In this document: in pieces, positions 9,151-17,791 of the stretch | Numbering within the stretch: the stretch's first letter is position 1 | Layout of the letters: each line of letters starts with the position of its first letter | DNA from: Clostridium aestuarii | GTDB taxonomy: Bacteria; Bacillota; Clostridia; Clostridiales; Clostridiaceae | NCBI RefSeq assembly: GCF_026735135.1 | Contig: NZ_JAPQER010000005.1 | Span: 62,001 to 126,000 of the forward strand | Direction: 5' to 3' | Length of the DNA: 64,000 nt | Made by a program: the position numbers and the translations under genes | Notes under the pieces: model-generated | The model's input: only the letters and a program-made list of their open reading frames with translations | The model's database searches: none | Told to the model about the DNA's origin: nothing

Positions 9151-9196
9151 TATTATGAATCTAAATTTATTATAAAATGAATTTAGATTCATAATA
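9151..9196. repeat. 17-bp perfect inverted repeat in a long non-coding region
   Basis: TATTATGAATCTAAATT (9151-9167) and its exact complement (9180-9196) flank a 12-base loop. Neither side has a T tract, so it does not look like a terminator. It lies in the 653-base gap between divergent genes starting at 8958 (minus) and 9612 (plus). The rest of that gap is AT-rich sequence plus the 17-base motif at 9512. Confidence 0.7.
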
Positions 9197-9511
9197 CTAA
9201 AAAGATAATAATGCATTAAGTTTAATAGAGAAAAATAAAGTATCACAAGAAATATCATTATAAATGGAAGCTTAAAATTAAAGTTTTACTTATTTTAAGA
9301 TTTAATATTTGAATTTTAAATTATTTTTAGATTAAGAAATAAAGCTAGTCAAGCTATTTAATTTCAAGCTTCACTGTTTTTTTACAAATGACACAATACA
9401 TCACTTTATTACAAAAATATTCAAATGTTAACAAAAATATGGTATCATGTAAAAGAAGACTATAAATTATATGTATTTCTTATTATGTTCAAAACTTGAA
9501 TTTTATAAAAA

Positions 9512-9528
9512 ATAGGCAAACATCTTTA
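9512..9528 (+). promoter_or_regulatory. 17-base motif shared with 11153-11169 (candidate operator)
   Basis: ATAGGCAAACATCTTTA lies 84 bases upstream of the YfcC-type carrier. Its exact reverse complement lies 93 bases upstream of the next gene, the M20 amidohydrolase. A shared regulator site is the simplest reading. Confidence 0.45.
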
Positions 9529-9611
9529 ATAAAATTATATTTCAAAATATTCAGTGTACTTTATTGAATTCAAGTTTAATATAAAATTTAACATAAGAAG
9601 GAGAGAAAAAT

Positions 9612-11051
9612 ATGAGCCAAGACAATAAGGTAGTAACAAACAAACCTACAGTTCCAAAAAAACCTTGGTACAAAAGCTTTCCACATGCATTTCTACTATT
9701 ATTTATGGTTATTGTGGTATGCGCTATTTTATCTTATTTTGTACCAGCAGGTGAATTCGAAAGAATTCAAGTTAATGGTAGAACAGTAGTTGATGCTGGA
9801 AGTTTTCACTATGTTAAAAACACCCCAGTTAGCTTTTTGGATATTTTTAGGGCTATACCAAATGGTATGATAAAAGCTAGTAGTATTATGTTTTTAATAC
9901 TTCTTGTTGGTGGATCAATAGAAGTTTTTAGTCAAACAGGAGCAATAAATGCAGGCCTTTCTAAGATAATAAGAAAATATGGAGATAAAGGCGGTCCAAT
10001 AGTAATTGTAATACTAATGACGTTCTTTGCAGTTTTAGGAGGCTTTTTAGGATGGATTGAAGCAGCATTCCCTTTTGTTCCACTGGCAATGGCTGTTATA
10101 TGTGGATTAGGATATGATACTTTAGTTGGAGTTGGTGTGTGTACTCTTTCAATGATTTTAGGATTTACAGGGGGACCTACCAATGTTTACTCAGTAGGAA
10201 TTGCGCAATCAGTTGCAGAATTACCTTTATTCTCAGGAATGGGATATAGGATGATTGTATATATTACTTTAGTAACAATTTCTATTACTCATGTATATAG
10301 ATATGCTAAAAAAACAAAAGCAGATCCTTCTTTGAGTTTAATGAATGGAATCGATACCAGTGATTTAGACTATAATTTAGATTTATCTAAAAAAGTAGAA
10401 TTTACAGGTAAACATACACTTTCATTGCTAATTCTTTTAGGTACATTTATAATGGTAGTTATAGGTATGACTAAATTAAAATGGAATATAAATGACATGT
10501 CTGCTGTGTTTGTAATAGGTGGTATAATAGCAGGGCTAGCATGTAGCATGACACCAAATAAAATAGCAGAACATTTTGTAAAAGGATCAGAAAAAATAGT
10601 TTTTGGTGCATTAATTGTTGGACTTGCTAGAGGAATTCAATGGATTCTTTTACAGGGACATATAGTTGATACAATTATTTATACAGCTTCATTACCTTTA
10701 TCAAAATTACCAACAGTTATTTGTGCTATAGGAATGTTTGTTGTTCAGATGGTTCTTAATTTCTTTATTCCGTCTGGAAGTGGACAAGCAATGGTTACTA
10801 TGCCTATAATGATACCTTTGGGTGATTTGCTAGGAATTACAAGACAGACTACTATTTTGGCTTTCCAATTAGGTGATGGTTTCTCTAATATAATGTGGTT
10901 TACTTATGGAGGATTAATGTTCTTATTAACTTCTGGAAAAGTACCATATAATCGTTGGATGAAATTTGTTTGGCCTGTTATATGGAAAGTATTTGTTGCG
11001 TCATGTATATTCTTAGTAATTGCAGTTAAGATAGGTTATGGACCATTTTAA
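9612..11051 (+). CDS. YfcC-family basic amino acid/C4-dicarboxylate-type membrane carrier
   Basis: Integral membrane carrier of the YfcC/DcuC-like superfamily. A basic cytoplasmic N-terminus precedes about twelve hydrophobic segments. The first contains the family pattern HAFLLLFMVIVV with FVPAGEF, and later come GGSIEVFSQTGAI, GWIEAAFPFVPL, FTGGPTNVYSVGIAQ and the C-terminal FFIPSGSGQAMVTMPIM. Relatives move arginine, ornithine or peptides' products, but the substrate cannot be read here. The neighbour downstream is an M20 amidohydrolase, suggesting uptake of an N-acyl or peptide-like amino acid that is then hydrolysed. AAGGAGAG precedes the ATG. Confidence 0.88.
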   Translation: MSQDNKVVTNKPTVPKKPWYKSFPHAFLLLFMVIVVCAILSYFVPAGEFERIQVNGRTVVDAGSFHYVKNTPVSFLDIFRAIPNGMIKASSIMFLILLVGGSIEVFSQTGAINAGLSKIIRKYGDKGGPIVIVILMTFFAVLGGFLGWIEAAFPFVPLAMAVICGLGYDTLVGVGVCTLSMILGFTGGPTNVYSVGIAQSVAELPLFSGMGYRMIVYITLVTISITHVYRYAKKTKADPSLSLMNGIDTSDLDYNLDLSKKVEFTGKHTLSLLILLGTFIMVVIGMTKLKWNINDMSAVFVIGGIIAGLACSMTPNKIAEHFVKGSEKIVFGALIVGLARGIQWILLQGHIVDTIIYTASLPLSKLPTVICAIGMFVVQMVLNFFIPSGSGQAMVTMPIMIPLGDLLGITRQTTILAFQLGDGFSNIMWFTYGGLMFLLTSGKVPYNRWMKFVWPVIWKVFVASCIFLVIAVKIGYGPF

Positions 11052-11152
11052 CTTACATAGGTATGGAAAGTTAAATATATATGCAATTAACAACGAATGA
11101 TTGAAAATTAACGTAAAGCTAAATTTATATTAATTTTATATAAAAATTAATA

Positions 11153-11169
11153 TAAAGATGTTTGCCTAT
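11153..11169 (-). promoter_or_regulatory. Second copy of the 17-base motif, inverted
   Basis: TAAAGATGTTTGCCTAT is the exact reverse complement of 9512-9528. It lies between the carrier and the amidohydrolase, 93 bases before the latter's start. No terminator hairpin is obvious after the carrier. Confidence 0.45.
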
Positions 11170-11261
11170 AATAACAACTAGATATAAGAAAATTGTATGT
11201 AGATATACGATTTTAAAAGTATGTATTTCTTAATTAAATTTTTTAATAGAGGTGACTTGAA

Positions 11262-12422
11262 ATGGATGTTAGAAAACTAGCAAAAGAATATAAACAATAT
11301 GTAATAGAATTAAGAAGAAAATTTCATATGTACCCAGAATTAAGTCTTAAAGAATTTAAAACTTCTCAGCTTATAAAAGAAGAATTAGATAATATAGGTA
11401 TTACTTATATTTCAGTTGCGGAAACAGGGATAATTGCTGAAATAAAAGGAAAAGGTAAAGGAAAAACTATAGCTTTAAGAGCAGATATAGATGGATTGGC
11501 TGTTACAGAAGCTAATGATCTTGAGTATAAATCAAAACATGAAGGATTTATGCATGCATGTGGACATGACTGTCATATAGCTATGCTCCTAGGAGCTGCA
11601 AGAATATTAAACGAAGTAAAAGGTGAATTAAGTGGAACTGTAAAAATAGTATTTCAACCAGCAGAAGAAATAGGTGTTGGAGCTAAAGAAATGATAAAAC
11701 AAGGAGCATTACAAGGTGTAGATGGTGTGTTTGGTATGCATGTATGGAGTGACTTGGAATGTGGAAAAGTATGTGTAAAAGAAGGTCCGGGTTGGGCTGC
11801 AGCAGATGTGTTTACTATACGTGTTAAAGGAAAAGGTGGACATGGTTCTGCACCACATCAAGGAATTGATGCCGTACTTGCATCTTCTGCAATAGTTATG
11901 AATTTACAATCTATTGTAAGTAGGGAGTTAAGTCCTTTTGAGCCAGCAGTTGTTAGTGTAGGGTACCTTAAAGCTGGATCTGAATATAATGTTATTGCCA
12001 GTGAAGCAGTATTAAGAGGAACAACTAGATGCTATAATGAGGAAATACGCAAAAAATTTCCTGAATTAATTGAAAGAATAGCTAAACAAACAGCTAGTAC
12101 ATATAGAGCAGAAGCTGAGCTTGAATATATACAGGGACCACCAGTGGTTGTAAATGATGCAGATTGCTCAAAAATAGCAGATAAAGCAGTACAAAAAATA
12201 GGAGCTGAATCTGTACAGTTTCAAAAGATATCAGCAGCAGAAGATGTAGCACAATATATGAATAAAGTACCAGGAGTATTTGCTGTGGTTGGTGTAAAAA
12301 ATAAAGATAAAGGAGCGTGCTATGCACAACACCATCCTAACTATAATGTAGATGAAGAGGCATTAGAAATAGGAACAGCTCTTCATGTTCAATATGTTTT
12401 TGATTTTTTAAATGAAAAATAA
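11262..12422 (+). CDS. M20 family amidohydrolase (N-acyl/peptidyl amino acid hydrolase)
   Basis: Zinc-dependent M20D amidohydrolase of the hippurate hydrolase/AbgB/IAA-amino acid hydrolase group, which releases amino acids from N-acyl or short peptide conjugates in the cytoplasm. Metal ligands and catalytic residues are visible: RADIDGL, HACGHDCH, FQPAEE with the general base Glu, FGMHV, and HHPNYNVDE near the end. The dimerisation insert starts around GGHGSAPHQG. The 386-residue length is typical. AGAGGTG precedes the ATG by 7 bases. It probably acts on a substrate imported by the YfcC-type carrier upstream. Confidence 0.92.
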   Translation: MDVRKLAKEYKQYVIELRRKFHMYPELSLKEFKTSQLIKEELDNIGITYISVAETGIIAEIKGKGKGKTIALRADIDGLAVTEANDLEYKSKHEGFMHACGHDCHIAMLLGAARILNEVKGELSGTVKIVFQPAEEIGVGAKEMIKQGALQGVDGVFGMHVWSDLECGKVCVKEGPGWAAADVFTIRVKGKGGHGSAPHQGIDAVLASSAIVMNLQSIVSRELSPFEPAVVSVGYLKAGSEYNVIASEAVLRGTTRCYNEEIRKKFPELIERIAKQTASTYRAEAELEYIQGPPVVVNDADCSKIADKAVQKIGAESVQFQKISAAEDVAQYMNKVPGVFAVVGVKNKDKGACYAQHHPNYNVDEEALEIGTALHVQYVFDFLNEK

Positions 12423-12440
12423 ATTATTAAAGATTAAATT

Positions 12441-12475
12441 AACCGATAGATAGTTGTTATCTGTCGGTTGATTAG
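12441..12475 (+). terminator. Terminator-like hairpin after the amidohydrolase
   Basis: AACCGATAGATA pairs with TATCTGTCGGTT with one wobble and a 5-base loop. The T tract is weak, so termination may be partial. Confidence 0.6.
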
Positions 12476-12487
12476 TTTATAGAAAAA

Positions 12488-12529
12488 CAAAGCGAGTTAA
12501 GATGAAATTTGTAATTTATCTTAACTCGC
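12488..12529 (-). terminator. Terminator of the 12521-13018 minus-strand gene
   Basis: GCGAGTTAAGAT and ATCTTAACTCGC form a perfect 12-bp stem; on the minus strand it is followed by TTTGTTTTT. The gene's stop codon is inside the stem. Confidence 0.8.
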
Positions 12530-13018
12530 GACTAGGTTTTTAACTTCTATAATATTGTAAATTGTATCTTTGTTTTCTATCAAACCTGTTATAAACTTAC
12601 TTTCACTTTTAGTTTCTGCAAAGGCTTTGCAGCATAACACAAGTTCTTTTTGCTTGTTATAACCCTTGTAAGTTGTTATTGCTATATTGTTTTCACGAAG
12701 TAAATCTGCAATTTCTTTTCCAAGGATATTTTCATTAGGCAATATTTCAAATAGAAAAACTTTATCTCTTTGTACTCTATTAAATATTTTTGAAGGTATA
12801 TAGGTGCTAAAAAATACTGCTGATGAAGTTATAATAATTGATGTCATATCATTTTGATGGATTATTTTATTTATAATCATCATATAAGTTATAAAAGATA
12901 AGGAATTTAACACACTCGCTATAAGATCCTGATTGTGTATTAATGCCTTTTGCTTAAAAGTTTTTAGTGAACCATCCAATAATTTTAATAAAAATAATGT
13001 AACGTACAGTTTAATCAT
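12521..13018 (-). CDS. Small membrane protein, UPF0316/DUF5698-like with DUF2179-like C-terminus
   Basis: Three hydrophobic segments occupy the first 90 residues (KLYVTLFLLKLLDG, then ITYMMIIN, then SAVFFSTYIPSKIF). A soluble alpha/beta tail follows with FLFEILPNENILGKEIADLL and ITTYKGYNKQKELVLCCKA. This order matches the UPF0316 family: three TM helices and a DUF2179-type sensor-like domain. Function is unknown. The ATG at 13018 follows AAAGGAGGGAG, so the longer frame to 13078 is rejected. Product 165 residues. It is monocistronic, with its own terminator and a palindrome upstream. Confidence 0.65.
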   Translation of the reverse strand: MIKLYVTLFLLKLLDGSLKTFKQKALIHNQDLIASVLNSLSFITYMMIINKIIHQNDMTSIIITSSAVFFSTYIPSKIFNRVQRDKVFLFEILPNENILGKEIADLLRENNIAITTYKGYNKQKELVLCCKAFAETKSESKFITGLIENKDTIYNIIEVKNLVAS

Positions 13019-13064
13019 AATATCTCCCTCCTTTGTTGTATATCGATGTATTTTAGCATAGATA

Positions 13065-13080
13065 TATTGTTTAAACAATA
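13065..13080. promoter_or_regulatory. 16-bp palindrome upstream of the UPF0316-like gene
   Basis: TATTGTTTAAACAATA is a perfect palindrome about 47 bases upstream of the ATG at 13018. It has the TTGT..ACAA arms seen in Rex-type operators but not the full spacing of a Rex box, so the regulator is uncertain. The remaining stretch to 13390 is AT-rich with nothing else I can support. Confidence 0.4.
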
Positions 13081-13390
13081 GGTCCTATATCCTGTTTAAA
13101 GGATGATTTAGATGATTAACGTGAAGTGAAAATATTTACAAGTATATATTTTAAACATTTTCGTATTTTAAAAAAATTTCACATATAATTTCATTTCTAG
13201 TACCTCATAATTAGATTCGTTTTCGTTAATTACATTTTATTTTCACATAAATCTACAAAAAATCAAATAGATACTATTGGCATTTATAAGAATATTGTAA
13301 AAAAATGAAATTTAACTTAGATTTGCAATTTTAAAAGAGTGAGTTATAATTTAAAATAAAGAAGAAACTTGATATTAGGGGGTATGATTA

Positions 13391-13891
13391 GTGGTTAATT
13401 TTACTAGAAATATTGAAAAAGGAATAGAATATTTATATAAGCAAGGAGCATTTTTAACAGTTAAGGTTAATGATAAAGTAAATACTATGACAATTGGATG
13501 GGGAAATATAGGGTTCCAATGGAAAAAACCTATTTTTACAGTTCTTGTAAGGCAGTCTAGATATACATACGGACTTATGGAAAAAGCTAAAAATTTCACA
13601 GTAAGTGTTCCATTAGATAATGATATGAAAGAAGCATTGGCTTTCTGTGGAAGTAAATCAGGAAGAAATTTAGATAAATTTAAAGAGTGTAATTTAAGTA
13701 TGGAAAAGAGTAGAAAAATATCTTCACCATCTATAGAAAATTGTGGACTTGTATATGAATGTAGAATCATATATAAACAGGATATGGACTTGAATTTATT
13801 AGATAAAGACATTAAAAAAGCTTGTTATCCAAAAGATGATAAGCATGTTATGTATTATGGAGAAATAGTGGATTGCTATTTAAATAAATAA
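13391..13891 (+). CDS. Flavin reductase-like (flavoredoxin) FMN-binding protein
   Basis: A split-barrel FMN-binding protein of the flavin reductase/flavoredoxin family. The pattern TMTIGWGNIGFQWKKPIFTVLVR is the flavin-binding strand-loop region, followed by SRYTYGLMEKAKNFTVSVP and CGSKSGRNLDKF, all typical of anaerobe flavoredoxins. The only plausible start is the GTG at 13391, 8 bases after AGGGGG; the ATG at 13385 is out of frame and stops at once. The 166-residue length is normal. The electron partner is unknown. It stands alone before a terminator. Confidence 0.88.
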   Translation: MVNFTRNIEKGIEYLYKQGAFLTVKVNDKVNTMTIGWGNIGFQWKKPIFTVLVRQSRYTYGLMEKAKNFTVSVPLDNDMKEALAFCGSKSGRNLDKFKECNLSMEKSRKISSPSIENCGLVYECRIIYKQDMDLNLLDKDIKKACYPKDDKHVMYYGEIVDCYLNK

Positions 13892-13932
13892 TATATAATT
13901 TTTCTAACAAGTAAATTTATGAAAGTATTAGA

Positions 13933-13966
13933 AATGCAGCAGAAAAATTAATGCTGCATTTTTATT
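13933..13966 (+). terminator. Intrinsic terminator after the flavin reductase gene
   Basis: AATGCAGCA and TGCTGCATT form a 9-bp stem followed by TTTTATTT. Confidence 0.8.
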
Positions 13967-14055
13967 TGAATTAAAGTATACAAGGATGGAAATATGTAAA
14001 TAAGAATATTAAGGAGCTACTTTAAATAAGAATAAAGAAGAGAGGAGGGAGAATT

Positions 14056-15195
14056 ATGTTATATAGAACTATGAGTAGAGCAGAAGATAAATTATCTATA
14101 TTGGGGTTTGGGTGTATGAGATTTCCAACTATAGATGGAGATAAGATTGATGAGAAAAAAGCAATAAAAATGCTTCATTATGCAATAGATAATGGAGTTA
14201 ATTATATAGATACAGCGTATCCTTATCATAATGGGTATAGTGAACTACTAGTTGCAAAAGCTTTAAAAGATGGGTATAGAGAAAAGGTTAAGCTTGCTAC
14301 AAAACTTCCAAGTTGGCTTATTCAAACAAGAGCTGATATGGATAAATATTTAAATGAACAGTTAAAAAGATTAGAAACAGATTATATAGATTATTATTTA
14401 CTTCATGCATTAAATAAAACGGATTGGAAAAAATTAAAACAATTGGGTGTGTTAGAATTTTTGGATATATCATTAAAAAGTGGAAAAATAAGATATGCAG
14501 GATTTTCTTTCCATGATGATATAGAGTTATTTAAAGAAGTTGTGGATTCTTATGAATGGACATTTTGTCAAATTCAGTATAATTATTTGGATGAAGAATA
14601 TCAAGCAGGAAAAGAAGGGCTTAAATATGCAGCTAAAAAAGGAATAGGGGTAATTGTTATGGAGCCTCTTAGAGGCGGAAAACTTACTAACAATATTCCA
14701 AAGGAAGTTGAGAAAATATGGAACAAATCGGATATTAAGAGAACTCCTGCAGAGTGGGCGTTACAATGGATTTGGAATCATCCAGAAGTGACTATAGTTT
14801 TAAGTGGCATGTCAAATATGCATCAGGTTAAGGAAAATATATGTTTAGCATCATCACAATATGCACATGAGAATTCACTAAAAGATGAAGAAATAGAGTT
14901 GGTTAATGAGGTTAAAGCAATTTATAAGAGTAAAATAAAGATTAATTGTACAAATTGTAGATATTGTATGCCTTGTCCTAATGGAGTAAACATACCTGAA
15001 TGTTTTAATGAATATAATAATTTATCTATTTTTGGTGATTTCAAATCTAGTAAAGCCAGTTATAATGCTCTATTAAAAGAAGAAGAAAGAGCTTCAAAAT
15101 GTATTTCATGCGGAAAATGTGAAGTAGCTTGTCCTCAAAATATTCCTATTATAGAGAAATTGATGGAAATAGCAAAGGTATTTGAAAAATCTTGA
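14056..15195 (+). CDS. Aldo/keto reductase with C-terminal [4Fe-4S] ferredoxin domain
   Basis: An NADPH-type aldo/keto reductase barrel fused to an iron-sulfur tail, a common clostridial arrangement. Catalytic tetrad residues are seen in YIDTAYPYHNG (Asp and Tyr), LATKLPSW (Lys) and YYLLHAL (His). The C-terminal part holds CTNCRYCMPCPNG and CISCGKCEVACPQNIPI, enough for one or two [4Fe-4S] clusters. The 379-residue size is typical. GAGGGAG precedes the ATG by 5 bases. The physiological aldehyde or ketone substrate cannot be told from sequence. Confidence 0.92.
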   Translation: MLYRTMSRAEDKLSILGFGCMRFPTIDGDKIDEKKAIKMLHYAIDNGVNYIDTAYPYHNGYSELLVAKALKDGYREKVKLATKLPSWLIQTRADMDKYLNEQLKRLETDYIDYYLLHALNKTDWKKLKQLGVLEFLDISLKSGKIRYAGFSFHDDIELFKEVVDSYEWTFCQIQYNYLDEEYQAGKEGLKYAAKKGIGVIVMEPLRGGKLTNNIPKEVEKIWNKSDIKRTPAEWALQWIWNHPEVTIVLSGMSNMHQVKENICLASSQYAHENSLKDEEIELVNEVKAIYKSKIKINCTNCRYCMPCPNGVNIPECFNEYNNLSIFGDFKSSKASYNALLKEEERASKCISCGKCEVACPQNIPIIEKLMEIAKVFEKS

Positions 15196-15233
15196 AACTT
15201 GATAAAATTATTGTGAGTTAAATAAATACTAAA

Positions 15234-15297
15234 GGTACTAGGAATGAAGGTGCTGTTTAAGGCAAAGTTTTGTTTACTAGTACCTAGTTTTTTATAT
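15234..15297 (+). terminator. Long-loop terminator after the aldo/keto reductase
   Basis: GGTACTAG (15234-15241) and CTAGTACC (15277-15284) pair across about 35 bases and are followed by TAGTTTTTTA. Confidence 0.55.
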
Positions 15298-15315
15298 ATT
15301 AACTATTAGTAATAT

Positions 15316-15861
15316 TTATAATAATGTATATGAAGTTTGTTTGCTTGAATCTATGAAAATACTACAATTTGGTGGATAATATGTGAACAATATAAAAATA
15401 AAAACTAAAAAGACAATCAATAGATTAGCTACTAAGGTATAACTGCTAAAATCTTTGGAAGAAGTTATGAGAGAAAAGCTTATCCATTGACTAATTATTA
15501 TGGACAAAAATGCAATTAATATATCAACCCAAAGTACGTTTTTTCCCAATACACATGTATAACTATAGAACATTATTGTTATTAGTATTGGTAAGCTAAG
15601 TAAAGATATTGCTTTAGCAAAAATGAAATTTGGATAATTTTTAAATCCTATAAAATACTCAAAAATTGCATAAAAAAATGCTGCAAAAAATCCTATTTTT
15701 AGGTGTTCCCAAACACTTTCATTTACTGCACTGAATGGGGTGAAAAATTTAATATCAGTAAATTCATAAAGAAAATGAAGTATGCTCATTAGTATAAAAA
15801 TAACAATAACTCCCCAAAATTCAAATTTTCTTATATTTCTCAAATTTAAAAGTCCTTTCAT
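15316..15861 (-). CDS. DUF6512-like integral membrane protein
   Basis: Five or six hydrophobic segments cover almost the whole 181-residue protein. The segment after TM1, FSAVNESVWEHLKIGFFAAF, is the diagnostic conserved stretch of the DUF6512 family of small Firmicute membrane proteins. Function is unknown. The ATG at 15861 lacks a clear ribosome binding site. A TTG at 15843, 8 bases after AAAGGA, is an equally good start and would shorten the product by six residues. The gene is monocistronic. Confidence 0.65.
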   Translation of the reverse strand: MKGLLNLRNIRKFEFWGVIVIFILMSILHFLYEFTDIKFFTPFSAVNESVWEHLKIGFFAAFFYAIFEYFIGFKNYPNFIFAKAISLLSLPILITIMFYSYTCVLGKNVLWVDILIAFLSIIISQWISFSLITSSKDFSSYTLVANLLIVFLVFIFILFTYYPPNCSIFIDSSKQTSYTLL

Positions 15862-16041
15862 AATTATTACTATATTATGTATAGCAATAATTATGTACAA
15901 TTATACCCAAAATGAAAATTTGTATTATGCAAGATAAAAATTAATATATTTAACTAAAAAGATAGAGTATGTTAGTAAAACAATACAAGTATTCTTCATA
16001 TAATGATTGTAACAAAAACTATTAAGTAAAGAAGGGATAAT

Positions 16042-16950
16042 ATGCTTCAATTTAAAACATTAGATATTGATGATAGAGCTGTTCTTAATAGGTATCTAAA
16101 ACCGTATAAATTTCTAAGCTGTGAGTATTCCTTTGCAACATTATTTATGTGGAAAGATGCTTGTGACATTCAATATAGTATATATAAGGACACTTTAATA
16201 ATAAAAAAGAAAGATTTTGAAGGTAAATATTATTTTATACAGCCAATAGGATATAACGATAATGAATTGATGAATTTAGTAGAAGTTTTAAGAGATTATA
16301 AAGAAAAAAATAATATGGATTATTTGTTCAGTGATTTAGAAAGGCAATTTGTTAAAAAAGTAAAAGATTTATATAAAAAAACAAGAAAAGATTTTAAGGT
16401 TTGTAAAAAAGAAAGCAAGGATAATTTTGATTATATATATGATGCTAAAAATCTTATTGAGTTATCTGGAAAAAAATATCATAAGAAGAAGAATCATTAC
16501 AATGCATTTGTAAAGAAATATGATTATAGGATAGAAGATATTTTAGACAAGCAAGTTATTTTTGATTGTATAAGAGCTGCTGAAATATGGTATGAAAGAA
16601 AAGAGGAGAAAAATAAAATTCTTATACATGAATTAAATGCTATAAAGGAAATTTTAAAGTATATGGATGAATTAGAATTAAAAGGTTTAGTAGTTTATGT
16701 AGATAATAGTGTACAAGCCTTTAGTATTGGAGAAAAAGTTAATGATAAAATGGCGATTATCCATATAGAAAAAGCTAACGCTGATATAAGAGGAATATAT
16801 AGTTTTATAAGTAGAACATTTATAAAAAGATATTTTAATGATATAAGTTTAATTAATAGAGAAGAAGACATGGGACTTGCTGGACTTAGAAAGTCAAAGA
16901 TGTCTTATCGTCCAATAAAGTTTGCAAAAAAATATATTTTAGATTTTTAA
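16042..16950 (+). CDS. DUF2156/phosphatidylglycerol lysyltransferase-type GNAT-fold protein
   Basis: Matches the soluble DUF2156 family, related to the catalytic domain of MprF-type aminoacyl-phosphatidylglycerol synthases and to peptidoglycan FemX-like double-GNAT proteins. Recognisable stretches are CEYSFATLFMWKD near residue 30, GKKYHKKKNHYNAFVKKY in the middle, and the C-terminal NREEDMGLAGLRKSKMSYRP. No membrane helices are present, so the MprF flippase half is missing. That half's relatives are encoded separately in the window (25057-26058), but the two are too far apart to claim a link. The 302-residue length is typical of the family. Confidence 0.82.
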   Translation: MLQFKTLDIDDRAVLNRYLKPYKFLSCEYSFATLFMWKDACDIQYSIYKDTLIIKKKDFEGKYYFIQPIGYNDNELMNLVEVLRDYKEKNNMDYLFSDLERQFVKKVKDLYKKTRKDFKVCKKESKDNFDYIYDAKNLIELSGKKYHKKKNHYNAFVKKYDYRIEDILDKQVIFDCIRAAEIWYERKEEKNKILIHELNAIKEILKYMDELELKGLVVYVDNSVQAFSIGEKVNDKMAIIHIEKANADIRGIYSFISRTFIKRYFNDISLINREEDMGLAGLRKSKMSYRPIKFAKKYILDF

Positions 16951-16979
16951 ATACAAAACCAAGTAAAGTATCGATACAA

Positions 16980-17008
16980 TTGACTATTTGTAATTATTGT
17001 GAAATAAT
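16980..17008 (+). promoter_or_regulatory. Sigma-A-type promoter for the ECF component gene
   Basis: TTGACT (16980-16985), a 17-base spacer and AATAAT (17003-17008) precede the gene. The leader after it contains a short CCCATGGG palindrome but no riboswitch I recognise. Confidence 0.6.
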
Positions 17009-17075
17009 TCAATTATACCCATGGGTGAGATAATATACAAAAATTAAATACTGAGATATTATGGGAGGGTATAAT

Positions 17076-17618
17076 ATGAATAATAGTTGTTCAAAAGATA
17101 TTAATACTAATAGTAAAGCAAAGGATATTGTTTTATCAGGATTATTAATTAGTTTGGTATTTGTAGCTACAATGTTTATAAATATTCGTTTGCCTATTTC
17201 TATACATGGAGGATTGATTCATTTAGGAAGTGCGATGGTGGTAGTTATATCAATTATCTTTGGAAAGAAGAAAGGCACTATAGCTGCAGCATTTGGTATG
17301 AGCTTATTCGATTTAATCACAGGAGGAGCACAGTGGGCTCCATTCACCTTTGTAATTAAAGGTTACATGGCATATATTATAGGAACTATGGCATATGCCA
17401 AAGGGAGAAATGGTAACAGTATCTTATGGAATTTCATAGGTGTATTGTTTGGTGGCGTGTGGATGATTGCTGGTTACTATATGGCTGAGGTTTTTATTTA
17501 TGGGAACTGGTTTTCACCAATAACATCTATACCAGGAATGATTGTACAAATTGTTGCTGCAATGATTTTTGGATTACCAGCAGCTGCTGCATTAAAAAAA
17601 ACTGGTATTAAACTATAG
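17076..17618 (+). CDS. ECF transporter substrate-binding S component (COG4720/HmpT-PdxU type)
   Basis: Small membrane protein with five or six hydrophobic segments that binds a vitamin-like ligand and docks on a shared EcfA-EcfA'-EcfT energising module encoded elsewhere. SGLLISLVFVATMFINIRLP, GLIHLGSAMVVVISIIFG and WAPFTFVIKGYMAYIIG match the ECF-type riboflavin/pyridoxine/HMP group. The ATG at 17076 follows GGGAGGG; the frame from 17061 starts within that site. Product 180 residues. A pyridoxal kinase lies 1.1 kb downstream on the same strand, so vitamin B6 is a reasonable but unproven ligand. Confidence 0.82.
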   Translation: MNNSCSKDINTNSKAKDIVLSGLLISLVFVATMFINIRLPISIHGGLIHLGSAMVVVISIIFGKKKGTIAAAFGMSLFDLITGGAQWAPFTFVIKGYMAYIIGTMAYAKGRNGNSILWNFIGVLFGGVWMIAGYYMAEVFIYGNWFSPITSIPGMIVQIVAAMIFGLPAAAALKKTGIKL

Positions 17619-17660
17619 ACTTGGAAATTTGAAACTTAAATTTCCGAGTGTTATAGTTTT
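17610..17660 (+). terminator. Terminator overlapping the ECF component stop codon
   Basis: AAACTATA (17610-17617) pairs with TATAGTTT (17652-17659), and inner GGAAATTT pairs with AAATTTCC. A short T tract follows. Confidence 0.7.
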
Positions 17661-17791
17661 TAAAGTTTAGATATATATCATAAATAAGTAGTATACTATA
17701 GACTATGTTAATTATATATAGTATAAGTAAAAAGTAATAAATTTAGTCAGTGTAGGATGTACTATACTAGATATACAAAGGAGTTTTTAAT

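Noticed and set aside
9512..11169. Insertion sequence bounded by inverted repeats
   Set aside because: No transposase inside and no target-site duplication that I could see; a shared operator is simpler.
13375..13812. Minus-strand 145-codon frame
   Set aside because: Antisense to the flavin reductase gene, which has family motifs and a good GTG start.
17041..17062. CTGAGA, a TPP-riboswitch-like core, before the ECF component
   Set aside because: No ACCTGAT partner or paired arms nearby; the leader is too short.
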